Positions 1-8,551 of a stretch of 64,000 nucleotides of DNA are shown here, piece by piece. This DNA comes from Streptosporangium canum (GTDB lineage Bacteria > Actinomycetota > Actinomycetes > Streptosporangiales > Streptosporangiaceae). Where the stretch lies: positions 186,001-250,000 of the forward strand of contig NZ_FOQY01000003.1 in assembly GCF_900113865.1 (NCBI RefSeq). Direction: 5' to 3'. Under the pieces are notes generated by a model, which searched no databases, was not told the DNA's origin, and saw only the letters and a program-made list of their open reading frames with translations. Numbering within the stretch: position 1 is the first letter of the stretch; each line of letters starts with the position of its first letter. Position numbers and translations under genes: made by a program.

Positions 1-46
1 CGTTGAAGTATTCCTCGGCGACGGCCCTGGCCTGGTCGAGGTTCAC
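1..46 (-). CDS. Probable Imm35/YrhB-type immunity protein, N-terminus only
   Basis: Only the first 15 codons are in the window; the gene runs off the left edge. It starts at GTG and reads VNLDQARAVAEEYFN, like the opening helix of YrhB/Imm35 proteins. The GTG overlaps the TGA of the upstream toxin-like gene in a GTGA quartet, so translation is probably coupled. In polymorphic toxin loci an Imm35 gene directly follows its toxin, and that context supports the call. With so few residues the family is an inference. Confidence 0.5.
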   Translation of the reverse strand, partial: MNLDQARAVAEEYFN

Positions 47-840
47 AGTCGGCGCCCTTCCCTGTCGATGACCACGCAGAAGACGCCCGTCACTGATTCG
101 TAGGGCGGTTCGACCGCCATGTGGCCGCGCTGCGCGTCGATCCAGATCACTTCTCCGCCGGAGTTGACCGCGTTCCAGGCGTGGCTGCCACCGGCCGGCC
201 AGCGGTTGATGATGATCGCGGCGGCTCCGTGTCCGCCGGCCAGCAGGGCCTGGGCGATCGGGATGTAGGCGTGGCGCCCCTGTCCCACGTACTGGAAGCG
301 CTGTCCCAGCCACCGCTCGGCTCGGGCGACTCCCCCGGCCTCGCCGGTGAGCAGCGGCTTGCCGACCCGGTCGTACTCGGGCCGCCGGGGGGCGGCCACG
401 GTCGGCGCGCCGTACCAGGTGCAGAGCACCGCCAGGGCGCAGTCCACCGCGTTGGTCGCCCGGAACGGGTCCTCCGCGGCCCCGGCTCCGTTGATCAGTC
501 TGATCCACATGCCCCGGGGGTCGGGAAAGCGCCGGGGTATCCCCTGCTCCGTCACCGGCACGGCCCGCACCATGTCTTCCTGGGTCTGCGGATCGGGCCG
601 CGCCAGCCCCCCGGCCACGCCGTACGGCCTGCACCGCTCCAGCCGCAGCGGCCGCCACTGCCCCCGCTCGGGCTCCCGTGGCGCCGCCACCACGACCGAC
701 CCGTGAGCCTCCAGCTCGAAGTCGCGCCATCGCTGCCCGTCCGCGGTCACGACGGGGTTGTAGACCCCCGCGGGTAGGAACATCTGAGCCACACGGTCCC
801 CCTCGCCCATCCGCCTCGTGCCCGATGCTAGGGCGGCCAT
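43..840 (-). CDS. Papain-fold toxin (Tox-PL / glutamine deamidase-like) protein
   Basis: The C-terminal half resembles the papain-fold toxin 1 (Toxin_glutamine) domain. A candidate triad is visible: Cys134 in NAVDCALAVL, His220 in GGSHAWNAVN and Asp235 in VIWIDAQRG, in the order and context usual for the family. Such domains deamidate or cleave target proteins in polymorphic toxins. Residues 1-110 match nothing I recognise; there is no signal peptide, WXG100, RHS or membrane segment, so this is a short standalone form with no obvious export module. The start is uncertain: ATG at 840, ATG at 810, GTG at 792 (GAGGGGG just upstream) and ATG at 783 are possible. The stop overlaps the putative immunity gene by 4 nt. 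Activity is inferred from motifs. Confidence 0.65.
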   Translation of the reverse strand: MAALASGTRRMGEGDRVAQMFLPAGVYNPVVTADGQRWRDFELEAHGSVVVAAPREPERGQWRPLRLERCRPYGVAGGLARPDPQTQEDMVRAVPVTEQGIPRRFPDPRGMWIRLINGAGAAEDPFRATNAVDCALAVLCTWYGAPTVAAPRRPEYDRVGKPLLTGEAGGVARAERWLGQRFQYVGQGRHAYIPIAQALLAGGHGAAAIIINRWPAGGSHAWNAVNSGGEVIWIDAQRGHMAVEPPYESVTGVFCVVIDREGRRL

Positions 841-867
841 CGGCGCGGCGCGGGCGAGTTGACCAGT

Positions 868-1344
868 TCAAGGGATGGCGTCGCCCTGGTCGTCGGCGAG
901 GTGCTCCAGGACGGTGTCCGCGATGTCACCGAGGGTCTCGATCTGCTCCGGGGTGAGCAGGTCGATCAGGTGGCGGCGGACGGACGCGACGTGGTCGGGG
1001 GCGGCGGCCTCGATGGCGCGCAGCCCTCCGTCGGTGAGGACGATGTCGGCGCCGCGGGCGTCGGCGGCGCACTCCTCGCGGGTGACCAGGCCGCGCTCCT
1101 CCATCCGGCTGATGTGCCGGGACAGGCGGCTTTTGGACCACAGCATGTGCGCGGCCAGCTGGTTGAGCCGCCAGCGGCGGTCCTTGCTGGAGGACAGCGC
1201 GGACAGCACATCGTAGTCGGGGTCGGACAGGCCGGAGTCCCGGTTGAGGTCGCGGACGATCTGGGCGTCGAGCAGCAGGCGCATCCGGCGGTAGCCGAGC
1301 CATGCCCGGAACTCCCGCTCGTCGAGCCACCGTGGGTCGGCCAT
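868..1344 (-). CDS. MarR-family transcriptional regulator
   Basis: 158-residue winged-helix protein of ordinary MarR length. The helix-turn-helix core spans about residues 55-105 (NQLAAHMLWSKSRLSRHISR followed by the wing ERGLVTREECAADARG), flanked by dimerisation helices. It is divergent from a flavin reductase gene with 82 bp between the coding regions, and two palindromes lie there. This is the usual layout of a MarR repressor controlling itself and a neighbouring oxidoreductase. The ligand cannot be read from sequence. Confidence 0.9.
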   Translation of the reverse strand: MADPRWLDEREFRAWLGYRRMRLLLDAQIVRDLNRDSGLSDPDYDVLSALSSSKDRRWRLNQLAAHMLWSKSRLSRHISRMEERGLVTREECAADARGADIVLTDGGLRAIEAAAPDHVASVRRHLIDLLTPEQIETLGDIADTVLEHLADDQGDAIP

Positions 1345-1363
1345 GCTTCCACCCTAGCCGTTA

Positions 1364-1410
1364 GTTGACATGTAACCCAAATAGCGGCACGCTCTGTTTA
1401 CACGTAAACA
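1364..1410. promoter_or_regulatory. Two MarR operator-like palindromes
   Basis: Site 1 (1395-1410) has perfect 7-bp arms, TGTTTAC and GTAAACA, separated by AC. Site 2 (1364-1376) is a related weaker dyad, GTTGAC-AT-GTAAC. Both lie between the divergent marR and flavin reductase genes, and site 1 is 17 bp before the reductase ATG. Their similarity and position suggest binding by the adjacent MarR protein; this is inferred. Confidence 0.65.
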
Positions 1411-1426
1411 AGTTGTGGAGGGCATC

Positions 1427-1993
1427 ATGCCGCTGCTGAAGGTCATCGTCACCAGCACCCGGCCGACCCGGATCGGGCGGAACATCGGCGACTGGTTCAC
1501 CCGGCACGCCGTCGAGCACGGCGGCTTCGACGTGGAGCTCGTCGACCTGGCCGAGGTGGGCCTGCCGTTCCTGGACGAGCCCGAGGACGCGACCACGGGC
1601 ACCTACGTCCACCAGCACACCAGGGACTGGAGCGCGACGATCGACGCGGCGGACGCGTTCGTCTTCGTCATGCCGGAGTACAACTACGCGTTCAACGCGC
1701 CCCTGAAGAACGCCCTGGACTTCCTCTACCGGGAGTGGGCCCACAAGCCGGTCGGGTTCGTCAGCTACGGCGGGCTGTCCGGCGGCCTGCGCGCGGTCGA
1801 GCTGCTCAAGCCGGTGGTGTCCAAACTGCGCATGGTCCCGGCGGGCGAGGCGGTGACCGTCTTCAGGCGCAGGAGCATGGACGCCGACGGCCACCTGATC
1901 GTCGACGACACCCTGAGAGGGTCGGCGGACGCGATGCTGGCGGAGCTCGACCGGCTCACCCGGGCGATGTCCGCGATGCGCAGCCCGGTCTAG
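1427..1993 (+). CDS. NADPH-dependent FMN reductase family protein
   Basis: Flavodoxin-like oxidoreductase of 188 residues. The phosphate-binding loop TSTRPTRIGRNIGDW lies near the N-terminus, the family signature MPEYNYAFNAPLKNALDFL near residues 80-100, and SYGGLSGGLRAV follows. These are hallmarks of the NAD(P)H:FMN/quinone reductases. I chose ATG 1427 because GGAGG at 1417-1421 sits 5 nt upstream; an in-frame GTG at 1415 would overlap that ribosome site. Likely repressed by the divergent MarR regulator. The electron acceptor is unknown. Confidence 0.9.
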   Translation: MPLLKVIVTSTRPTRIGRNIGDWFTRHAVEHGGFDVELVDLAEVGLPFLDEPEDATTGTYVHQHTRDWSATIDAADAFVFVMPEYNYAFNAPLKNALDFLYREWAHKPVGFVSYGGLSGGLRAVELLKPVVSKLRMVPAGEAVTVFRRRSMDADGHLIVDDTLRGSADAMLAELDRLTRAMSAMRSPV

Positions 1994-2048
1994 ACGGTCC
2001 CGCCCCCGGGCCCCGGCTCCGGCCCGGCAGATCGGGGAAGACGCCCCG

Positions 2049-3737
2049 TCAGGCGACGTCGACGCTGACGGTGTGCCAGCCGGTGGCCCCGTCGGGGGCC
2101 ACCGGGGCGAGGTCGGGGGTCTGGGTGTAGCCGGTGGCGTCGGTGGCCCGCACCTCGATGGTGTGGCTGCCGGGGGTGGCGTCCCAGTCGTCGACCACCC
2201 ACTGGCGCCAGGTGTCGGCGGTCGGCGCCACGGCCAGGCGCGCCTGACGCCACTGCCCCCGGTCGATCCGCACCTCGACGGCTTCCACCCCCTTGTGCTG
2301 CGCCCAGGCGACGCCCGCGATCACCGTACGGCCCGGCGCGACGCGGGCGCCGTCCCTCGGCAGGTCGATGCGCGACTGCGTCTTGACCGGCCCCATGGCC
2401 GACCACCCCTTGGGCGTCCAGTAGGCCTCGTCCCGGTCGAACCTGGTGACCTTGATATCCGTCACCCACTTGGTCGCCGAGACGTAGCCGTAGAGGCCGG
2501 GAACCACCTGGCGGACCGGGAAGCCGTGCTCGACCGGGAGCGCCTCGCCGTTCATCCCGAAGGCCAGCAGCGCGTCGCGGCCGTCGAGGACGACGTCCAC
2601 CGGGGTGCCGCAGGTCCAGCCGTCGGCGGAGGTGCTGAGCAGCATGTCGGCCCCCTTCCGCACCCCCGCGTCGCGCAGGACGCCGGCCAGGCTGGTGCCC
2701 AGCCAGCGGGCGTTGCCGACGTACGGGCCGCCGACCTCGTTGGAGACGCAGCACAGCGTGATGTCGGCCTCCTCCAGGGGGCGTTTCATCAGGTCGGCGA
2801 AGGTCAGCTCGACGGGCCTGTCCACCATGCCGTGAATCCTCAGCGTCCAGCTCCGGGGATCCACCTGGGGCACCACGAGGGCGGTGTCCACCCGGTAGAA
2901 GTCGTGGTTCGGGGTGACGAACGGCGAAAGTCCCCTGATCCTCAGATCGACGCCGGCCGGGAGCGGCGCGGCGGGGACGGCGGGGCGGGGCAGTGCCATG
3001 CCGACCCGGGCCGCGGCCACCTCCGCCCGGCTCGACAGCATCCGCCCGGCCAGGCCGGCCACTCCGGCGACGGCGACTCCCCCCAGCGTCCCGATCAGCA
3101 GCCTGCGCCGGTCGAACGGGTAGGGGCCGTTGCCCGCCCGCATGACCGGCGGGACCGGCGCGCCGTACCGCTCCTCCCCTCCGCCTCCCCCTGCGGACCC
3201 CCCGCCGTTCCGCTCCTCCCCGCCGCCTCCTACGGCGACCCTCCCGCCGTGCGGGCCGGCATCGTACGGACCGGCCTCACGCGGGCCGGTCTCCGGGGCC
3301 AGGGCGCGGGCGACGAGGCGGTGCAGGGCGAACATGGCGGCGGCGACGCCCGCCACCGTGGGGACGACGTCCACGGCGGCGGCGCCGGGACGGGTCAGGA
3401 CGGCCAGGACGCCGACGACGCCGAAGGCGGCCAGGCCCGCCAGGCCGTACCGGATGTCCCGGACCGCCAGGACGCCGACGGCGGCGGCGATCACGGCGAG
3501 GACCAGGAAGATGCCGGTCAGCAGGACCGTCTTGTCGTTCTCGCCGAAGGTGCGGATGGCGAAGTCCTTCAGCGCGGCCGGGGTGAGGTCGACGGCGGCG
3601 TTGCCGACCGCGACGACCGGGAAGGCCGAGGCCTTCACCAGGCCCGCGACCAGCAGGGAAACCCCGACGGCCACCGCACCGGACACCAGGCCGATCAGCG
3701 CCGCCGCCCACAGGGGCACGCGCCTGTTGCTCTCCAT
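2049..3737 (-). CDS. Membrane-anchored molybdopterin-dependent oxidoreductase, sulfite oxidase family
   Basis: 562 residues. Roughly the first 150 form four hydrophobic segments, followed by a Gly/Glu-rich linker, then an Arg-rich patch and another hydrophobic helix near residues 210-230. The catalytic part carries the oxidoreductase molybdopterin-binding domain; its Mo-ligand cysteine is probably in ITLCCVSNEVGGPYVGNARW. A C-terminal Mo-co dimerisation domain (GVAWAQHKGVEAVEVRID) follows. The catalytic domain is probably extracytoplasmic, as in actinobacterial YedY/sulfite-oxidase-like proteins. It stands alone with no adjacent cytochrome gene. Substrate unknown; sulfite, other oxyanions or oxidised methionine are possibilities from the family. 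Confidence 0.88.
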   Translation of the reverse strand: MESNRRVPLWAAALIGLVSGAVAVGVSLLVAGLVKASAFPVVAVGNAAVDLTPAALKDFAIRTFGENDKTVLLTGIFLVLAVIAAAVGVLAVRDIRYGLAGLAAFGVVGVLAVLTRPGAAAVDVVPTVAGVAAAMFALHRLVARALAPETGPREAGPYDAGPHGGRVAVGGGGEERNGGGSAGGGGGEERYGAPVPPVMRAGNGPYPFDRRRLLIGTLGGVAVAGVAGLAGRMLSSRAEVAAARVGMALPRPAVPAAPLPAGVDLRIRGLSPFVTPNHDFYRVDTALVVPQVDPRSWTLRIHGMVDRPVELTFADLMKRPLEEADITLCCVSNEVGGPYVGNARWLGTSLAGVLRDAGVRKGADMLLSTSADGWTCGTPVDVVLDGRDALLAFGMNGEALPVEHGFPVRQVVPGLYGYVSATKWVTDIKVTRFDRDEAYWTPKGWSAMGPVKTQSRIDLPRDGARVAPGRTVIAGVAWAQHKGVEAVEVRIDRGQWRQARLAVAPTADTWRQWVVDDWDATPGSHTIEVRATDATGYTQTPDLAPVAPDGATGWHTVSVDVA

Positions 3738-3952
3738 CCTCCGACGCTACGCCCATCGGAGGGCGCAGGATCTTACGCCCCGGTTACGGGACCGCCGGCC
3801 CCGCTCCGGACGTCGGAGGAGAGGGGCGGGGTGGGCCGGGGACGCGCCGATCGCTCCACGGACCAGCCGGACTCGTCACGCCGGCCGTCCCGGTCCACCG
3901 GAAGCTCCCCCGGCTGCGGCTGCCGCCGTTCGCCCTCGGCGCTCGGGGCCTG

Positions 3953-4591
3953 CTAGGAGATCACTTCGGCGAGGATGGGCGCCAGGGCGCGGAAGGCGCG
4001 GCCCCGGTGGCTGATGGCGTCCTTCTCCTGCGCCGACAGCTCGGCGGTCGTCCGGCTCTCCCCCTCGGGCAGGAAGATCGGATCGTAGCCGAAGCCGTTG
4101 GTCCCGCGTGGCGCGTCGATGATCAGGCCGCGCAGGGCCCCCTCGGCGACCCGCTCCTGCCCTGAGGGCAGGGCCAGCGCCGCGGCACAGGCGAAGTGGG
4201 CGCCCCGGTGCTCGCGCGGCACGTCGGACACCTGTGCGAGCAGCAGCTCCAGGTTCGCCCGGTCGTCTCCGTGCCTGCCGGACCAGCGGGCCGAGAAGAT
4301 GCCCGGCATGCCGTTCAGCGCGTCGACGCACAGGCCCGAGTCGTCGGCGACCGCGGGCAGGCCCGACGCCTGGGCGACGGCGTGCGCCTTGAGCAGGGCG
4401 TTCGCGGCGAAGGTCAGACCTGTCTCGGCGACGTCGCCGATCTCGGGGAACTCCTCCAGCCCGACGATCTCCACCGGCACCGAGGCGTCGGCGAGGATGC
4501 GGCGGAGCTCGACGATCTTCCCCATGTTGCGGGTGGCCAGCACCACCCGGCCGGCGGGCGCGCCGGGGCCGCCGGTCCGTTCCGCGCTCAC
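3953..4591 (-). CDS. rdgB: XTP/dITP (non-canonical purine NTP) pyrophosphatase RdgB
   Basis: Ham1/RdgB family, 212 residues. It hydrolyses dITP, XTP and similar deaminated nucleotides to monophosphates, keeping them out of DNA and RNA. Visible motifs: [15 protein letters not shown] (nucleotide binding), [25 protein letters not shown], and [15 protein letters not shown] near the C-terminus. The GTG start at 4591 overlaps the TGA of rph as GTGA. The order rph-rdgB is widely conserved in actinobacteria. Confidence 0.97.
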   Translation of the reverse strand: MSAERTGGPGAPAGRVVLATRNMGKIVELRRILADASVPVEIVGLEEFPEIGDVAETGLTFAANALLKAHAVAQASGLPAVADDSGLCVDALNGMPGIFSARWSGRHGDDRANLELLLAQVSDVPREHRGAHFACAAALALPSGQERVAEGALRGLIIDAPRGTNGFGYDPIFLPEGESRTTAELSAQEKDAISHRGRAFRALAPILAEVIS

Positions 4592-5313
4592 GCCAGCGAC
4601 TCCCGCTGCAGGCGGGTGAGCTCCGCGCAGCCGGCGACACCCAGATCGAGCAGCTCGTCCAGGGCGCCGCGGTTGAACGGCTTGCCCTCGGCCGTGCCCT
4701 GCACCTCCACGAACTCGCCGCTCCCGGTCATCACCACGTTCATGTCCGTCTCGGCGGCGACGTCCTCGGTGTAGCACAGGTCCAGCAGAGGCGTGGAACC
4801 GACGACGCCGACCGACACGGCCGCGACCGAGTCGATCAGCGGGTCGCCCTTGCACATCTTGCGCTCGCGCATCCAGGCGACCGCGTCGGCCAGCGCCACG
4901 TAGGCGCCGGTGATCGCGGCCGTGCGGGTGCCGCCGTCGGCCTGGAGCACGTCGCAGTCGATGACGATCGAGTTCTCGCCGAGGGTCTTGTAGTCGACGC
5001 AGGCCCGCAGGGACCGGCCGATCAGGCGGGAGATCTCGTGCGTCCGGCCGCCGATCCTGCCGCGCACCGACTCCCGGTCGTTACGGGTGTTCGTGGCCCG
5101 GGGCAGCATGGCGTACTCGGCGGTGACCCAGCCCTGGCCGCTCCCCCGGCGCCAGCGCGGCACGCTGTCCTGCACGGAGGCGGCGCAGAGCACCTTGGTG
5201 CCGCCGAACTCGACGAGCACCGACCCCTCGGCGTGGGCGAGCCAGCCACGGGTGATGGTGACAGGGCGGAGCTGATCGGGAGAACGTCCATCTGCACGAG
5301 CCATGAAACTCAC
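4588..5313 (-). CDS. rph: Ribonuclease PH
   Basis: 241-residue phosphorolytic 3'-5' exoribonuclease that trims tRNA 3' ends. Family motifs: [13 protein letters not shown] at the N-terminus, [47 protein letters not shown] and [12 protein letters not shown]. The GTG at 5313 overlaps the stop of the upstream metallo-hydrolase as GTGA. An ATG three codons in (5304) gives the more typical N-terminus MARADGR and may be the real start. Part of murI-MBL-rph-rdgB. Confidence 0.97.
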   Translation of the reverse strand: MSFMARADGRSPDQLRPVTITRGWLAHAEGSVLVEFGGTKVLCAASVQDSVPRWRRGSGQGWVTAEYAMLPRATNTRNDRESVRGRIGGRTHEISRLIGRSLRACVDYKTLGENSIVIDCDVLQADGGTRTAAITGAYVALADAVAWMRERKMCKGDPLIDSVAAVSVGVVGSTPLLDLCYTEDVAAETDMNVVMTGSGEFVEVQGTAEGKPFNRGALDELLDLGVAGCAELTRLQRESLA

Positions 5314-6062
5314 CCTAGGTCATATAGGGCCCCACTCCGCGCGAGTTCGGTCCGTCCCCCGAAACCGCCCAGGGACGCCTCCTGGAGAATCTGCTCGCGG
5401 TCGTACCAGGGCACGAGGTGGGTCAGCACCAGCGTGCCCACGTCCGCCCGCGCCGCGTGCTCGGCGGCCTGGCGGCCGGTCAGGTGCAGGCCCGCGGGGA
5501 GGCCGGGCCGCTCCAGGAAGGAGGCCTCGCACAGGAGCACGTCCGCCCCGGAGGCGAGTTTGACCAGCTCGGCGGACTCGCCGGTGTCTCCCGAGTAGGC
5601 CACCGAGCGCCCGCCGTAGGAGACCCGGAACCCGTAGGTCTCGACCGGGTGGTTCACCCGCGCGGCCGTCACCTGGAACGGGCCCACCTCGAACACGCCC
5701 GGCGTCAGCCGTACGAAGTCGAAGGCCGTCTCAAGCCCCGGCTCGTCGGGCATGCCGTAGGCGGCGGCCAGGCGGCGGGGCGCGTCGGCGGGGGCGTGCA
5801 CCGGCACCCTGGGGAGCGGCCCCTGCGGGGAGTAGGTGCGCACCACATGGTAGGGACAGAGGTCGAGGCAGTGGTCGGCGTGCAGGTGGGACAGGCAGAT
5901 GGCGTCCACGTCGTAGAGGCCGATGTGCCGCTGGAGCGCGCCCAGCGCGCCGTTGCCGAAATCCAGCAGCATGCGGAACCCCTCGGCCTCCAGCAGATAG
6001 CAGGAGGAGGGACTGTCCGGGCCGGGAAAGCTTCCAGAGCACCCGATGATCGTCAATTTCAC
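5310..6062 (-). CDS. MBL-fold metallohydrolase (RNase Z-like; Rv1339-type)
   Basis: 250 residues. Zinc-site motifs of the metallo-beta-lactamase fold are intact: HLHADHCLD, a later His in [23 protein letters not shown], and LTHLVPWYD near the C-terminus. By gene order (murI, this gene, rph, rdgB) and length it corresponds to M. tuberculosis Rv1339, reported as an atypical cAMP phosphodiesterase; equivalence here is inferred. I chose GTG 6062 ([11 protein letters not shown]) because AAGGAGGAGG lies just upstream; an in-frame start at 6110 would add unrelated basic residues encoded by repeat-bearing DNA. Confidence 0.9.
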   Translation of the reverse strand: MKLTIIGCSGSFPGPDSPSSCYLLEAEGFRMLLDFGNGALGALQRHIGLYDVDAICLSHLHADHCLDLCPYHVVRTYSPQGPLPRVPVHAPADAPRRLAAAYGMPDEPGLETAFDFVRLTPGVFEVGPFQVTAARVNHPVETYGFRVSYGGRSVAYSGDTGESAELVKLASGADVLLCEASFLERPGLPAGLHLTGRQAAEHAARADVGTLVLTHLVPWYDREQILQEASLGGFGGRTELARSGALYDLG

Positions 6063-6134
6063 GGCGGCCTCCTCCTTCTTACGTTGCCTTCTCACGTCGC
6101 GGTGCCGCACGTCACGGCCCGGACGGCGGTCGCC

Positions 6135-6312
6135 GCCGTCTTCACGGGCGCCGCCCGGATGTCGGGGATCGCCGTCTTCACGGGTGCTGTCCGCATACCG
6201 GTGGCCGCCGTCTTCACGGGCGCTGTCCGTTGCCGGTGGCCGCCGTCTTCACGGACGCCGCCCGGATACCGGTGGCCGCCGTCTTCACGGGTGCTGTCCG
6301 TTGCCGGGGACG
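6135..6312. repeat. Tandem repeat of five ~36-bp units downstream of murI
   Basis: The block GCCGTCTTCACGG recurs at 6135, 6171, 6207, 6242 and 6278, spaced 36, 36, 35 and 36 bp. Between copies the sequence alternates between GGCGCCGCCCGGAT-like and GGTGCTGTCCG-like versions. The last unit overlaps the murI 3' end, whose TGA lies in the repeat. There are no unique spacers, so it is not CRISPR. The 35-bp step breaks any single reading frame, so it is not a coding repeat. Confidence 0.9.
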
Positions 6313-7106
6313 TCGCCCACCGGTGCGAGCTCGACCGCTTGGATCTCCGGCCCGAGGAAGCGCCGGCCGAGCTGCTCGAACAGGACGGTGTCGCCGGTGG
6401 CGCCGAACCGGTGGCGGGGGGTGCCGCCCGCCGCGGCCAGGCCCCGGTCGTGCAGGATGCGGTAGACGTCCTTGGCGGTCTCGTCGGCGCTGGAGACCAG
6501 CGTGACACCGTCTCCCGCGACGTAGGAGATGGGCGCGGTGAGCAGCGGGTAGTGCGTGCACCCCAGGATCAGCGTGTCGCACCCGTCGTCCAGCACCGGC
6601 CTCATGTAGCCGCGGATGACCTCGATGAGCTCCTCGCTCATCGTCTCCCCGCGCTCCACGAACTCCACCAGCCGGGGCGCCGCCACCCCGGTCAGCATGA
6701 CGTCGGGGGCGGCGGCGAACGCGTCGTGGTAGGCCATCGACTCGATGGTGGCCCGGGTCCCCATCACCCCGACCCGGCCGTTGCGGGTGGCCTGTACGGC
6801 CCGGCGCGCCGCCGGCTGGATCACCTCGACGACCGGCACGTCATAGCGTTCGCGCGCGTCCCGCAGCACCGCCGCGCTGGCGCTGTTGCACGCGATCACC
6901 AGCATCTTGACGTCGTGCTCGACGAGGTGGTCCATCACCTCCAGCGCGTAGGCGCGGACCTGCGCGATGGACTTGGGGCCGTACGGCTGCCGCGCCGTGT
7001 CGGCCACATAGAAGATCGATTCATTGGGCAGCTGATCGATGATCGCCCTGGCCACCGTGAGGCCGCCCACACCGCTGTCAAAGATTCCGATACTCGCTTG
7101 CGACAC
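6285..7106 (-). CDS. murI: Glutamate racemase
   Basis: Converts L-glutamate to D-glutamate for peptidoglycan. About 273 residues from GTG 7106 ([17 protein letters not shown]); a TTG at 7115 is also in frame. Both catalytic cysteine motifs are present: [12 protein letters not shown] and [23 protein letters not shown] at the N-terminus and ARQPYGPKS are family hallmarks. The last residues (GNGQHP) and the stop are encoded by the last copy of the downstream tandem repeat, so the C-terminus may have been altered by repeat growth. The neighbouring MBL-rph-rdgB order matches M. tuberculosis. Confidence 0.97.
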   Translation of the reverse strand: MSQASIGIFDSGVGGLTVARAIIDQLPNESIFYVADTARQPYGPKSIAQVRAYALEVMDHLVEHDVKMLVIACNSASAAVLRDARERYDVPVVEVIQPAARRAVQATRNGRVGVMGTRATIESMAYHDAFAAAPDVMLTGVAAPRLVEFVERGETMSEELIEVIRGYMRPVLDDGCDTLILGCTHYPLLTAPISYVAGDGVTLVSSADETAKDVYRILHDRGLAAAGGTPRHRFGATGDTVLFEQLGRRFLGPEIQAVELAPVGDVPGNGQHP

Positions 7107-7174
7107 GGTTCCCAAGGTTAGGCGACCTGGGACGACCGCTCACGGTAAGAATCCTCACAACGCTGATTCGTGGC

Positions 7175-7966
7175 TCAGCCTCTGCCCACCCGGGCGAGCT
7201 GGCGGGACTGGGCCACCAGGCGGCCGGCGGAGTCCCAGACCTCGACCTCCTCGTCGAACCAGCCGTCGCTGATCATCCGGCCGCTGCCGAGCAGGGTGAG
7301 CCAGCCGGGGGCGGGCAGGGCCCGCAGGTGCCAGGTGAGGTCCACGGTCGGAGCCCAGCCGCGGGCTCCGGCGGAGAAGACCACCGGCGGCAGGGCGTCC
7401 ACGGCCAGCGCCAGCACGTAGGGGTCGGGGTCCTGCGGCTCGGCCATCCGGAAGTAGGCGCGGGCCTCGGGCCGGCCGGTGGGGTTGCCGTCGAGCCAGC
7501 CGACGGTGGGCGGGTCGAACGCCATCTCCATCTGCGCGTTGAGCGTCATGTTCGACTCGGGTTTGGGGGCGGGCAGCACGACGCACTGTTCGACGGGCGG
7601 CATGACCGCCGAGGGGCGGTCGGTCCAGTCGGGGGTGACGTCGCCCAGGGTCGCCGTCGTGACGAGCGTCTCGATGAAGGACCTGCCGTCCTGGATCAGG
7701 GTGGCCCGGGTCATCGCGGCGGTACGGCCGGCTTTGATCTGCTCCAGCCTGACCTGGGCGGGGCCGGGCCGGGGGGCGCGCAGGAACTGCGCGCTGGTGG
7801 TCACCGGATGGCCGTGCGGCGAGGCGTCCACGACGGCGCGCAGGAGCACGGCCATCAGGTATCCGCCGTTGAGCGGCCCGCCGATCGAGTATCCGGGGTC
7901 CAGGCACACGTCATAGGTGGTCTCGTCCACCCGGATGGCCTGCGTCGCCTCGTCGAACTTCGTCAT
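7175..7966 (-). CDS. Acyl-CoA thioesterase family protein (double hotdog, TesB-like)
   Basis: 263 residues with two hotdog-like halves. The N-terminal half has IGGPLNGGYLMAVLLRA, typical of TesB-like/4HBT_3 thioesterases; the C-terminal half has WAPTVDLTWHLRALP and MISDGWFDEEVEVWD. These enzymes hydrolyse acyl-CoA thioesters; chain-length preference is not evident. ATG 7966 has GGGAGC upstream and is preferred to a start about 20 codons further out. It lies in the cysM-murI interval, where M. tuberculosis carries a rhomboid gene. Confidence 0.85.
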   Translation of the reverse strand: MTKFDEATQAIRVDETTYDVCLDPGYSIGGPLNGGYLMAVLLRAVVDASPHGHPVTTSAQFLRAPRPGPAQVRLEQIKAGRTAAMTRATLIQDGRSFIETLVTTATLGDVTPDWTDRPSAVMPPVEQCVVLPAPKPESNMTLNAQMEMAFDPPTVGWLDGNPTGRPEARAYFRMAEPQDPDPYVLALAVDALPPVVFSAGARGWAPTVDLTWHLRALPAPGWLTLLGSGRMISDGWFDEEVEVWDSAGRLVAQSRQLARVGRG

Positions 7967-8118
7967 CCATGCTCCCGAACCTTGTTCTAGAGCGCTTACT
8001 TTACCCAGTCCTCGCCGCTTGCGCCGCACCGACCTCCAACGCGTGCCGCTACCTGGGAAAACGTGATTTCACTGAAAGACTGATAACCATTTTCCGGAGA
8101 TTTCGCAGGAGGTCGGGG

Positions 8119-8454
8119 ATGGCGGGAGTCGGTGACCTGATCGGTCAGTCGGTGTGGGATTCGGAGGGCGTATGGGTGGGTCAGGTGGTGGACGTCCGGA
8201 TGGCGAGGAACCGCAGGGCCAACTTCGGCATGCAGCAGCAGTTCACGGTCTCCGGCCTGGTCGTCTCACACCGGCGGGCCCCGGTGATGCTGGGGCTCAC
8301 GCGTGACCCGGACAACCGGACGAGCTGGCTGTTCAGAATGGCGTTCCGGCTGCTCTACACCGGCAGCAGCCTCGTCTCGTGGGACGCGGTGGCCTCCACC
8401 GGCAACGGCGAGATCATGCTGAGAAAACCCGTCAAAACGCTGGAACGAGTCTGA
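8119..8454 (+). CDS. PRC-barrel-like domain protein
   Basis: 111 residues resembling a PRC-barrel: LIGQSVWDSEGVWVGQVVDVRM gives the strand-turn-strand opening, followed by VSGLVVSHRRAPVMLGL and a final strand GNGEIMLRKPV. Such domains occur in RNA-processing and membrane-associated proteins; the role here is unknown. A perfect AGGAGG (8107-8112) lies 6 nt before ATG 8119. There is no membrane segment. Divergent from the thioesterase gene; its own stop is about 100 bp before the DUF3352 gene. Confidence 0.65.
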   Translation: MAGVGDLIGQSVWDSEGVWVGQVVDVRMARNRRANFGMQQQFTVSGLVVSHRRAPVMLGLTRDPDNRTSWLFRMAFRLLYTGSSLVSWDAVASTGNGEIMLRKPVKTLERV

Positions 8455-8551
8455 TTCCCCTTAGATAGAGCAATCTCCTGGTTAGTTCAATGCAAGCCGC
8501 CTGCTACCAATGTGCACTAACTTCTGTATATCCGAGAAGTCCACATTGTGA

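Noticed and set aside
6135-6312. CRISPR-like array
   Set aside because: The units repeat head to tail with no unique spacers, there are no cas genes, and the period is that of a simple minisatellite.
6046-6500. Coding repeat proteins (AVFTGA on plus, APVKTA on minus)
   Set aside because: The reading frames exist only because the DNA repeat is near 36 bp; the 35-bp step breaks them and murI occupies part of the region.
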